From an uncultured Flammeovirgaceae bacterium (GTDB lineage Bacteria; Bacteroidota; Bacteroidia; Cytophagales; Cyclobacteriaceae): a stretch of DNA of 8,138 bases. Position 1 is the first letter of the stretch; each line of letters begins with the position of its first letter. Below, piece by piece: positions 1-5,862 of this stretch. The notes beneath the pieces are model-generated. The model was not told the DNA's origin and did no database searches. It saw only the letters and a list, made by a program, of their open reading frames with translations. The stretch is taken from assembly GCA_946480685.1 (NCBI GenBank), contig CAMLLI010000151.1, forward strand, positions 1-8,138, in the 5' to 3' direction. A program made the translations under genes and the position numbers.

Positions 1-1
1 A

Positions 2-64
2 AAAGTACCGGGCATTACGCTTGTTATACTCGGTGTGTATGTGTTTATACAGTATTTACTTTAA
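2..64 (+). CDS. 3' end of a membrane protein gene (partial)
   Basis: Only the last 20 codons and the TAA stop (62-64) are inside the window; the start lies before base 1. The reading frame starting at base 2 gives a strongly hydrophobic tail (ITLVILGVYVFIQYLL after a Pro-Gly), typical of a final transmembrane helix that ends almost exactly at the C-terminus. Tails of this kind, with a Gly-Val-Tyr in the last helix, occur in EamA/DMT-type transporters, but 20 residues cannot establish a family. The stop overlaps the stop of the minus-strand carboxypeptidase gene by four bases, so the two genes converge tail to tail. The other two plus frames give no such hydrophobic tail. The fragment is too short to be sure it is coding. 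Confidence 0.5.
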   Translation, partial: KVPGITLVILGVYVFIQYLL

Positions 65-978
65 ACGCTCTCGCTGGTTGCGAACGATAGTGTACCCTCA
101 CCGTTGTGTACGTTCAGTTCTGCCATGCCCCCGTGTAACCACGCAAGGTTTGGATTTTCGTGGCCAGTAGGAAAACCAAATGCCACCGGGTAATTATACT
201 GTCGGGTGTGATTAAGAATAATTTCTTCTACGGTTTCGCCAAAGCTCAATTCGGAATCTTTAATATCCGTCATGTGCCCGACCACCAGACCGGCAAGATT
301 TTCAAGTTTACCGGCACGCTTCAATTGTGTTAACATGCGATCGATCTTGTAACGATATTCATCGATCTCTTCAATCACCAGAATTTTGCCGTTGGTATCA
401 GGCTCACTGGATGTGCCCAATGCATCGTTAATGAGTGATAGGTTGCCACCGATAACTTCTCCACGACCGCGACCATCTATACTATATTTGGTTGAGGGTG
501 ATTGAATACGATCAGGCTTCTCCATCAATATTCTCTTCAGACTTTCAATGGATGGCCTGGATGTATCTTTTGAAAACAGAATGGGCATAGTAGCGTGGAT
601 ACTCTGTATGCCCAGACTATATAATTTCAAATGAATGGCCGTTATATCACTAAAACCTACAATGAATTTAGGGGTTTCTACGAGCGGAGAAAAATCAACC
701 TGGTCTACAATGCGCGTGCTCCCATACCCACCGCGTGCACAAATGATGGCGTGTACATTTGCATCATTGATGAGTGATTGCAAATCATCCAGACGTTGCG
801 GATCAGTCCCTGCCAGGTATGAATGATCGTTGCTGAAAAGATTATCAGCAAGCTTCACGTCTAATCCCCACGACTGAAAAGTTTTTATAGCTATATCCAT
901 ATCTGCTTTGGATACTTTTCTGCCAGGAGCTGTAATAGCAACGGTGTTGCCTGCGCGAAGAAGTGGTGGTGTGATCAT
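61..978 (-). CDS. LD-carboxypeptidase, peptidase family S66 (LdcA/MccF type)
   Basis: 305 residues, normal length for family S66. These cytoplasmic serine peptidases cleave the L-to-D bond releasing the terminal D-Ala from murein tetrapeptides during cell-wall recycling; MccF relatives instead inactivate microcin C. Seen in the sequence: an N-terminal strand with TAPG (residues 17-19 region), the ARGGYG motif (81-86), the nucleophile motif GFSDIT with Ser110, the acidic segment IEEIDEYRYKIDRML (202-216) where the family's catalytic Glu lies, and TGHENPN (271-277) with the expected catalytic His273. All three triad elements are therefore present and the enzyme should be active. There is no signal peptide, which fits a cytoplasmic recycling role. 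The ATG at 976-978 is the natural start, just ahead of the conserved PPLLRAGNTVAITAPG segment. An intrinsic terminator separates it from the upstream DUF1573 gene, so it probably has its own promoter, although no convincing TAnnTTTG is seen before it. The LdcA-like role is inferred from family only. Confidence 0.93.
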   Translation of the reverse strand: MITPPLLRAGNTVAITAPGRKVSKADMDIAIKTFQSWGLDVKLADNLFSNDHSYLAGTDPQRLDDLQSLINDANVHAIICARGGYGSTRIVDQVDFSPLVETPKFIVGFSDITAIHLKLYSLGIQSIHATMPILFSKDTSRPSIESLKRILMEKPDRIQSPSTKYSIDGRGRGEVIGGNLSLINDALGTSSEPDTNGKILVIEEIDEYRYKIDRMLTQLKRAGKLENLAGLVVGHMTDIKDSELSFGETVEEIILNHTRQYNYPVAFGFPTGHENPNLAWLHGGMAELNVHNGEGTLSFATSESV

Positions 979-1017
979 GCCTGCAAGTAGTAGAAGTTAT
1001 AGCAAAACATCAATAGT

Positions 1018-1055
1018 ATAAAAAGCAAAGAGGCTGCCTTGGTAAAGACAGCCTC
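1018..1055 (-). terminator. Intrinsic terminator of the nusB-ytxH-DUF1573 cluster
   Basis: Read on the minus strand, GAGGCTGTCTT - TACC - AAGGCAGCCTC forms an 11-base-pair stem (one U-G pair) with a four-base loop, immediately followed by TTTGCTTTTTAT. This is a textbook rho-independent terminator. It starts about 30 bases after the DUF1573 stop codon and ends about 40 bases before the carboxypeptidase start, so it defines a transcription boundary between those genes. Confidence 0.88.
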
Positions 1056-1084
1056 CGAAATATAAAACCTGTAAGTTTTAAGTC

Positions 1085-1633
1085 TTAGTGAGCAGTAGGA
1101 CCTGCTGATCCTGCTTTTGGTGTAACCATTGCCTTGAAGCGAAGCACGGTTTGCTTCGGCCATGTGTTGGCAGTAACGGTAATGGTTTTGTTCTGTATAT
1201 TCTGTTTACCGTTGCTATCAAATTTAGCTTTTACATAACCAGTTCCACCTGCAGGTATAGGTTCTTTTGTGAAATCAGGAACGGTACATCCGCATGAAGG
1301 TTGTGCGCTCTGAATGATCAAAGGAGCTTCACCTGTATTTTTTATAGCGTAGGTATATTCAACCACATCACCTTCTTTAATAGTGCCAAAGTCGTGCTCG
1401 GTGGTTTCGAAATCCATTTTAGGAAGCGGTCCTTCCGGTTTCTCCTCTGCCGGAGCGGCTGCCGTTACAGGACTTGCCGAAGGAGTTGATGTAGAACCTT
1501 TTTTACCTTCGAGTTCAGCCAGACGGCTCTCGAGTTCAGCGATTCTTTTTTCTGCATTACGATCTTTACATGCTGTAAATGTTGCCAGTACAACAGCAAA
1601 GAATAAAAACGATTTTGCAATTCCAGTTTTCAT
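1085..1633 (-). CDS. DUF1573 domain lipoprotein
   Basis: 182 residues. The N-terminus (KSFLFFAVVLATFTAC) is a lipoprotein-type signal with the likely lipidated Cys at 22; the lipobox FTAC is slightly off consensus at -3 but acceptable for this phylum. A short coiled-coil follows (about 28-43, heptads around IAELESRLAELEG), then a Ser/Thr/Pro/Ala/Glu-rich linker (46-70). The DUF1573 domain (about 73-171) is an immunoglobulin-like fold with the family hallmarks HDFGTIKEGD (80-89), KNTGEAPLII (98-107) and SCGCT (113-117). The molecular role of DUF1573 is not established; an envelope-anchored, periplasm-facing or surface protein is the best inference. It starts 28 bases after the YtxH-like gene with no promoter signal between, so the two are probably co-transcribed, and it is followed by a strong terminator. 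In many Bacteroidota a DUF1573 gene sits next to nusB and yajC (from memory); yajC is not present here. Confidence 0.9.
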   Translation of the reverse strand: MKTGIAKSFLFFAVVLATFTACKDRNAEKRIAELESRLAELEGKKGSTSTPSASPVTAAAPAEEKPEGPLPKMDFETTEHDFGTIKEGDVVEYTYAIKNTGEAPLIIQSAQPSCGCTVPDFTKEPIPAGGTGYVKAKFDSNGKQNIQNKTITVTANTWPKQTVLRFKAMVTPKAGSAGPTAH

Positions 1634-1661
1634 ATTGTGTGTTTACTTAATTCTGTTAAGT

Positions 1662-1970
1662 CTATCCCTTCTTACCACGAATCTGTTCTAAAAGTTCATC
1701 CACATCTTCCAGCAATCGCTCGGCTTTGTTTTTAGCCTCATCAACTACTTTCTGTCCCTGCGATTTTGCTTCGCTGGTAAGCGGAGTCTCTTTCCCCTCA
1801 ACGAAATCATTGATCAGGTCCTGAAGCATCTTACGGTACTTGTCTAACTGGTACGATAACTTCTCACGCGTATTAGAACCTTTGTCAGGAGCGTAAAGAA
1901 TTCCAAGAATTGCACCGGTAGCTGCGCCCGCCAGGAACGCCATCAAAAAATTTCCACTCTTTTTGCTCAT
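1662..1970 (-). CDS. YtxH domain small membrane protein
   Basis: 102 residues. A single transmembrane segment lies near the N-terminus (about 8-26: FLMAFLAGAATGAILGILY), followed by the YtxH-family signature LYAPDKGSNTREKL (25-38), in which a glycine-rich helix runs into AP-x-x-G-x-x-T-R. The remainder (about 36-100) is charged and helical, with coiled-coil character around VVDEAKNKAERLLEDVDELLEQI. YtxH proteins are linked to general stress in Bacillus but have no defined biochemical activity; here it is probably an inner-membrane protein with a cytoplasmic helical tail. It lies 67 bases downstream of nusB and 28 bases upstream of the DUF1573 gene on the same strand. A promoter candidate directly in front of it suggests it can also be transcribed separately from nusB. 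Confidence 0.88.
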   Translation of the reverse strand: MSKKSGNFLMAFLAGAATGAILGILYAPDKGSNTREKLSYQLDKYRKMLQDLINDFVEGKETPLTSEAKSQGQKVVDEAKNKAERLLEDVDELLEQIRGKKG

Positions 1971-1978
1971 AAACTTTT

Positions 1979-2012
1979 CAAAATTAGTTACGGTCGGAAC
2001 GCAAATTCAAAA
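1979..2012 (-). promoter_or_regulatory. Promoter candidate for ytxH-like gene
   Basis: On the minus strand, TAATTTTG (1979-1986) matches the Bacteroidota -7 consensus TAnnTTTG. A TTTTG (2008-2012) lies 21 bases upstream in the -33 position. Transcription would start only a few bases before the ATG at 1970, giving an almost leaderless message. The region is AT-rich, so a chance match is possible. Confidence 0.45.
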
Positions 2013-2032
2013 TTTTAACAAATTTTAACAAA
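2011..2032. repeat. Two tandem copies of AATTTTAACA
   Basis: Perfect 10-base units at 2011-2020 and 2021-2030, followed by AA, sit in the nusB-ytxH gap just upstream of the ytxH promoter candidate. It may be simple AT-rich slippage or an A-tract-like upstream element; nothing further can be said. Confidence 0.6.
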
Positions 2033-2037
2033 CAGAA

Positions 2038-3177
2038 TTACTTATTGTCCATTAACCCGCGGCCGCTTTTTTTAACATCACCTTTTTCCTTCAATTCTTT
2101 GGCAATAACATCCAGAATTCCGTTGATGAACTGGCGACTTTTTGGTGTACTGTAGTTTTTAGATAATTCAATATACTCGTTAATAGTAACCTTTACCGGT
2201 ATACTGGGGAATTCCAGCAACTCTGCTATTGCCATCTCCAGAATCATACGGTCGGTAAGCGGTAAACGGTCCACCTCCCAATTTCGGGTGTTATTGGCTA
2301 TCAGCTCTTTATACTTGTCGTCAAGGTTCGATGCCTTCTTGTATAACTTTTCGATAAACTCTTTGTCTTCATCCCAGTTTACGGATAAAGTGTGGAGCGT
2401 AAGTGTGGCTTGTGACTCACCATCAAACGACTTCACTGTTTTTTCCACCAGACCTTTTACAATTTCCTTGTCTTCAGCCCAGCGCAGTACTTCTTCTTCG
2501 AAGAATTCGTTGATGACAGTTTTACCCAGAATAACTTTTTTGAAAATGTGATTAACGAATTTTTTTTGATCGTCAGCGGTAGGACTTTTCTTGTCCAGGT
2601 ACGCCAGGTATTCGTTATCCTGACGGATCACATCGCGGAACCATCCCTTTACGCGATCGGCTTTGTCTTGCCAGTGGCGACCAAGTTTGAGCGCATCCTT
2701 CTTCAACTCCTCATGATTACGAAGCGCTGTGATCCATGCGTTGTTAACAAAATTCTTATGACTTACTTTTTTATCAGCTTCAGCAATTTCAGCAAAGGCC
2801 GGCAAGAGGCTGAGTACAGCAATGTAGTGATCGTAAATTCTTTCTACTTCGCTGATGAGGTTCTTTAAAAAGAAATCGCTGTCTTTTTTAGATTGCTTGT
2901 CGTAGAACTGAAAGCATTCATTAACAGTCTTTTTGATCTTTACGTCTTCGTGATCAACGCTGGTTTCGCCTTTCTTGAAGGCGCGTTCAAAAAGTTTGAT
3001 ACCAGTTTTCTTTTGCAGTGTTAAAGCGGCTTTATCCTGTACTTCCATCGAATTCAGATCCGGAGCAAACGCTTCACTTATCTTATCTATACACAATTCA
3101 TAGTTGGCATCTTTACATTGTTGCAATGCAAAGAGACTTTGCATCACTTTTATACGGAGACTTCTTCGGTTAAGCAT
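2038..3177 (-). CDS. nusB: Transcription antitermination factor NusB, elongated Bacteroidota form
   Basis: 379 residues, against about 140 in E. coli NusB. NusB binds boxA RNA together with NusE (S10) and supports antitermination of rRNA operons. The first 20 residues (LNRRSLRIKVMQSLFALQQ) match the canonical N-terminal helix with its Arg-rich boxA-binding face. The C-terminal part (about 271-362) matches the second half of NusB, including LTDRMILEMAIAELL (307-321), VKVTINEYIELSKNY (328-342) and SRQFINGILDVIAKEL (347-362). Between them lie about 240 lysine- and glutamate-rich, mostly helical residues with no recognised domain. Such long NusB proteins are usual in this phylum, so this is not a fusion artefact. 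The extreme C-terminus (KSGRGLMDNK) is basic. The ATG at 3175-3177 places the Arg-rich motif right at the start. It is first in a minus-strand cluster with the YtxH-like and DUF1573 genes, has its own promoter candidate, and is divergent from an ABC exporter gene. Confidence 0.93.
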   Translation of the reverse strand: MLNRRSLRIKVMQSLFALQQCKDANYELCIDKISEAFAPDLNSMEVQDKAALTLQKKTGIKLFERAFKKGETSVDHEDVKIKKTVNECFQFYDKQSKKDSDFFLKNLISEVERIYDHYIAVLSLLPAFAEIAEADKKVSHKNFVNNAWITALRNHEELKKDALKLGRHWQDKADRVKGWFRDVIRQDNEYLAYLDKKSPTADDQKKFVNHIFKKVILGKTVINEFFEEEVLRWAEDKEIVKGLVEKTVKSFDGESQATLTLHTLSVNWDEDKEFIEKLYKKASNLDDKYKELIANNTRNWEVDRLPLTDRMILEMAIAELLEFPSIPVKVTINEYIELSKNYSTPKSRQFINGILDVIAKELKEKGDVKKSGRGLMDNK

Positions 3178-3209
3178 GATAAAGAACGAATGGTTTTAAA
3201 AACTGGCAG

Positions 3210-3240
3210 CAAAAATAACGTTTTGAAGTTCATAGTTCAA
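3210..3240 (-). promoter_or_regulatory. Promoter candidate for nusB cluster
   Basis: On the minus strand, TATTTTTG (3210-3217) is an exact match to TAnnTTTG, with TTG (3238-3240) 20 bases upstream at the -33 position. Both elements and their spacing fit the Bacteroidota primary sigma factor. It lies about 33 bases before the nusB ATG, leaving a leader of roughly 30 bases. Confidence 0.6.
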
Positions 3241-3272
3241 GATTAAGTTACGCGATCATTACGTGATTATTG

Positions 3273-3280
3273 TAGCTTTG
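3273..3280 (+). promoter_or_regulatory. Candidate -7 element for the plus-strand ABC gene
   Basis: TAGCTTTG matches TAnnTTTG exactly. No good TTG is found 17-23 bases upstream (only TTA at 3248-3250), so the -33 half is weak. If used, it gives a leader of roughly 125 bases before the ATG at 3413, containing the TAACGGA repeats. It lies about 55 bases from the opposite-facing nusB -7 element. Confidence 0.4.
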
Positions 3281-3328
3281 CCTTCTTTGACTGTTAACCG
3301 TTATAAGTTAATCGTAAATACAGACCAC

Positions 3329-3356
3329 TAACGGATAACTTGTAACGGATAACGGA
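3329..3356. repeat. Short direct repeats TAACGGATAAC
   Basis: Perfect 11-base copies occur at 3329-3339 and 3343-3353, separated by three bases, and a third partial copy (TAACGGA) overlaps the second at 3350-3356. It lies in the putative leader of the ABC gene. Such short degenerate runs are common between genes in Bacteroidota (from memory). It is too short and irregular for a CRISPR. Confidence 0.65.
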
Positions 3357-3412
3357 AATCGGAACTATTGAAGAAATATTTCGTTTTACCGACAGCCACC
3401 AAATTTTACTGC

Positions 3413-5203
3413 ATGCGCGAACTGAAGTATCTTAATAAATACCTATTCAAGTATAAGTGGCATCTCATCCTCGGAACCATCTTTGTTATACTCTCTAATA
3501 TTTTCCAGATCATTCCGGCTCAACTGGTTCGCGACTCTATTGATCTTGTTGTTGATAACATACGACTTTATAAGTCGATGGAGGGAACCGGTGTGCAACA
3601 GAATTTCTTTAAAGTATTTGCGTTCGGTATACTGATCTATGCGGGGTTGATTTTAGTGATGGCGTTTTTGCGCGGCATCTTTCTATACTTCGTGCGCCAG
3701 ACGCTCATCGTAATGTCGCGCCTCATTGAATTTGATTTGAAGAACGAGGTGTTCGAACACTACCAGACACTGCCACTCAGCTTTTACCGAAGAAACAATA
3801 CAGGTGATTTAATGAACCGGATTTCCGAAGATGTAAGTCGCGTGCGCATGTACCTCGGCCCTGCTATCATGTACGGACTAACACTCATCACTTTATTTCT
3901 GATGCTGATACCCATCATGTTCAGTATCAGTGTAAAGCTTACCTGGTATGCACTCAGTCCGCTGCCGTTACTTTCATTAAGTATATTTCTGGTGAACAAT
4001 ATAATTGAGAGACGGTCAGAAGAAATTCAACGTCATCAGTCAAGACTCTCAACGTTTGTGCAGGAAGCGTTTAGCGGTATACGCGTGTTGAAATCTTTTA
4101 ACCGCGAAGAGGAGTCTGTCGGTAAATTCGAAAAAGCTACCGATGCCTATAAACATCAATCGCTGAAGCTCACGAAAATGCAATCGCTGTTCTTCCCGAT
4201 CATTATGGGGCTTGTGGGTATCAGTACTATACTCACGGTATATGCAGGAAGCACCGAAGTGATCAACGGTAATCTTACCTTCGGAAATATAGCGGAGTTT
4301 ATCATTTACGTAAACTTGCTGACATGGCCGGTAACATCGCTTGGCTGGACTAGCAGCCTGGTGCAGCGTGCCGAAGCTTCCCAAAAACGCATCAACGAAT
4401 TTCTCAATACCAAAACCAACATCACTTCTGAAAGAGACCTGGTTCGTGAGATCAGTGGTAAAGTTGAATTCAAGGATGTAACCTTTACGTATCCGGATAC
4501 GGGTATAAAAGCGCTGAAGAATATTTCTTTCACTATAAATCCCGGAGAATCACTGGCTATTATTGGCACAACGGGCTCGGGTAAAAGTACAGTGTCAAAC
4601 TTAGTGTCGCGCCTGTACGATGTACGTGAAGGTGAGATACGCATTGATGATATACCGATTCGCGACTATAATTTAACATCACTGCGTAGTCAGATCGGCT
4701 ATGTGCCGCAGGATGTATTTCTTTTCAGTGATACTATTTTTCATAATATAGGCTTTGGTATAAAAGAACCCGATCGCGAAAAAGTTATACAGGCTGCTAA
4801 AGATGCCGATGTATACCATAATATAATGGAGTTTCCGCAAGGATTTGAAACCCGTGTTGGTGAACGTGGTATTACTCTTTCCGGTGGACAAAAACAACGT
4901 GTATCTATAGCGCGGGCGGTTGTACGCGAACCTAAAATATTAATGCTGGATGATGCGCTCTCTGCCGTAGATACAAAAACCGAGAACAACATTCTGAACA
5001 GCATGCGCAGAATTATGAAGGGGAGAACCACCATCATTATTTCGCATCGTGTCTCATCAGCAAAACTCGCCAACCGTATTCTGGTATTGGTAGACGGATT
5101 GGTAGTAGAAGAAGGAACACATGAATCCTTAATCGAACAAAACGGCTTCTACAAAGACCTGTACGAAAAGCAAGTACAGATGGAGGAAGAATCCAGAGAG
5201 TAG
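3413..5203 (+). CDS. ABC exporter half-transporter, subunit with degenerate Walker B (TM287-like)
   Basis: 596 residues from the ATG at 3413: a type IV (MsbA-like) exporter half with fused membrane and ATPase domains. Six membrane segments are seen at about 17-36, 68-95, 149-171, 177-196, 258-280 and 291-310, and the ATPase domain at about 350-590. Motifs: A-loop Tyr360, Walker A GTTGSGKST (385-393), Q-loop Gln433, signature LSGGQ (489-493), Walker B ILMLDD (509-514), D-loop SAVD (517-520), H-loop His545. Asp514 replaces the usual catalytic Glu, as in the degenerate-site subunit of heterodimeric exporters such as TM287. The likely partner is the minus-strand half-transporter at 6661-8138. Substrate unknown: lipid, drug or peptide are all possible. 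An in-frame TTG at 3368 would add 15 residues, but the ATG directly precedes the conserved RELKYLNKYLFKYKW and is preferred. The gene is divergent from nusB and convergent with an outer-membrane-type gene 59 bases beyond its stop. Confidence 0.92.
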   Translation: MRELKYLNKYLFKYKWHLILGTIFVILSNIFQIIPAQLVRDSIDLVVDNIRLYKSMEGTGVQQNFFKVFAFGILIYAGLILVMAFLRGIFLYFVRQTLIVMSRLIEFDLKNEVFEHYQTLPLSFYRRNNTGDLMNRISEDVSRVRMYLGPAIMYGLTLITLFLMLIPIMFSISVKLTWYALSPLPLLSLSIFLVNNIIERRSEEIQRHQSRLSTFVQEAFSGIRVLKSFNREEESVGKFEKATDAYKHQSLKLTKMQSLFFPIIMGLVGISTILTVYAGSTEVINGNLTFGNIAEFIIYVNLLTWPVTSLGWTSSLVQRAEASQKRINEFLNTKTNITSERDLVREISGKVEFKDVTFTYPDTGIKALKNISFTINPGESLAIIGTTGSGKSTVSNLVSRLYDVREGEIRIDDIPIRDYNLTSLRSQIGYVPQDVFLFSDTIFHNIGFGIKEPDREKVIQAAKDADVYHNIMEFPQGFETRVGERGITLSGGQKQRVSIARAVVREPKILMLDDALSAVDTKTENNILNSMRRIMKGRTTIIISHRVSSAKLANRILVLVDGLVVEEGTHESLIEQNGFYKDLYEKQVQMEEESRE

Positions 5204-5225
5204 ATTCTTATATACTTTGGTATTT

Positions 5226-5254
5226 AATCTGCGTCAATCCGCGAAATCTGCGGG
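5226..5254. repeat. Three degenerate AATCYGCG tandem units
   Basis: AATCTGCGTC (5226-5235), AATCCGCGA (5236-5244) and AATCTGCGGG (5245-5254) are three imperfect 9-10-base units filling half of the 59-base gap between two convergent stops. Very similar ATCTGCG/ATCCGTG runs recur in intergenic DNA of many environmental bacteria (recalled, not checked). A four-base stem CCGC/GCGG is included but has no T-run, so it is not a convincing terminator. Confidence 0.7.
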
Positions 5255-5262
5255 AGATAAAA

Positions 5263-5841
5263 TTAGAAATTAAACCGCGCTCCCGTTCCTGCAAATAACC
5301 GCAGTGTAAGCCGGTCTACCAGTTCAAGCTGAAGACTGGTTTCTGCAAACAAAGTTACCGGCACATCTTCAAAAGTATATTCAGCACCAAATATGCCTTC
5401 CGGACCAAAGTCGAAATCGGTACGTTCATCGTGCATATACATATTATTATTGTTTGGATCGCGATACCAGTAATCTACTTTGGCAAGTTTCATCACAGCG
5501 CCAGGTCCCCAATACCACTGGAATTTTCCTTCTACATCCGACACATCGAAGTCATGCTGAAATAACAAACGTGCCTGCAGATATACCACGCTGCTTACAT
5601 CTACGGACTCGTAGTTATAGTTATCATACTTGTTCATATGCTTGAACGCGTTACGATAGTAGCGCTTGTCAGAATTTTTGAACGCAGATCCCAGCCCGAA
5701 CTCAACGGCTTTGTCGTTGGAGAGGTAACGTTTATAGGTTATACCGGCAGGAAGACCAAGGCGAACACCAATACCTTGTTGCTGCGCATAGGTAGTTGCT
5801 GCGGCAGCTATCAATACTATAATTACCACGAAGCGTTTCAT
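5263..5841 (-). CDS. Small outer-membrane beta-barrel-type protein (paralogue 2)
   Basis: 192 residues, family not recognised. It has a clear Sec signal peptide (MKRFVVIIVLIAAAATTYA, cleavage about 19/20 before QQQ). The mature part is rich in alternating hydrophobic/polar strands with many Tyr, Trp and Phe, and it ends in ARFNF, the terminal aromatic residue typical of barrel proteins assembled by BAM. This suggests a small, perhaps 8-strand outer-membrane barrel. GIGVRLGLPAGITYKRY (23-39) aligns with GIGVKFGDPFAFTYKYY of the upstream gene, and the segments QWYWGPG (108-114) and FGAEYTF (151-157) align as well, so the two are paralogues. It begins 21 bases after that gene and is probably in one transcript with it. 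There is no strong terminator between its stop and the convergent ABC gene. An Asn-rich stretch (130-133) probably marks an exposed loop. Function unknown. Confidence 0.8.
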   Translation of the reverse strand: MKRFVVIIVLIAAAATTYAQQQGIGVRLGLPAGITYKRYLSNDKAVEFGLGSAFKNSDKRYYRNAFKHMNKYDNYNYESVDVSSVVYLQARLLFQHDFDVSDVEGKFQWYWGPGAVMKLAKVDYWYRDPNNNNMYMHDERTDFDFGPEGIFGAEYTFEDVPVTLFAETSLQLELVDRLTLRLFAGTGARFNF

Positions 5842-5862
5842 ATCTGATAAGAGTCTTGTTTT

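Noticed and set aside
2038..3177. NusB fused to an unrelated domain, or a mis-joined frame
   Set aside because: The frame is continuous, and long NusB proteins with N- and C-terminal NusB signatures are usual in Bacteroidota.
3329..3356. CRISPR-like repeats
   Set aside because: The repeat units are 11 bases with a 3-base gap, there are no spacers and no cas genes nearby.
3368..3412. In-frame TTG start giving a 611-residue ABC protein
   Set aside because: The added 15 residues do not look like part of the family's N-terminus, and the ATG at 3413 directly precedes the conserved RELKYLNKYLFKYKW segment. TTG starts are rare in this phylum.
4049..5073. Open minus-strand frames of about 110 residues inside the ABC gene, and similar small frames inside nusB and the other genes
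   Set aside because: They lie antisense to clearly coding, motif-bearing frames and show no protein-like features of their own.
5239..5253. CCGC/GCGG hairpin as a bidirectional terminator
   Set aside because: The stem has only four base pairs with a seven-base loop and no T-run on either strand; it is better explained by the AATCYGCG repeats.
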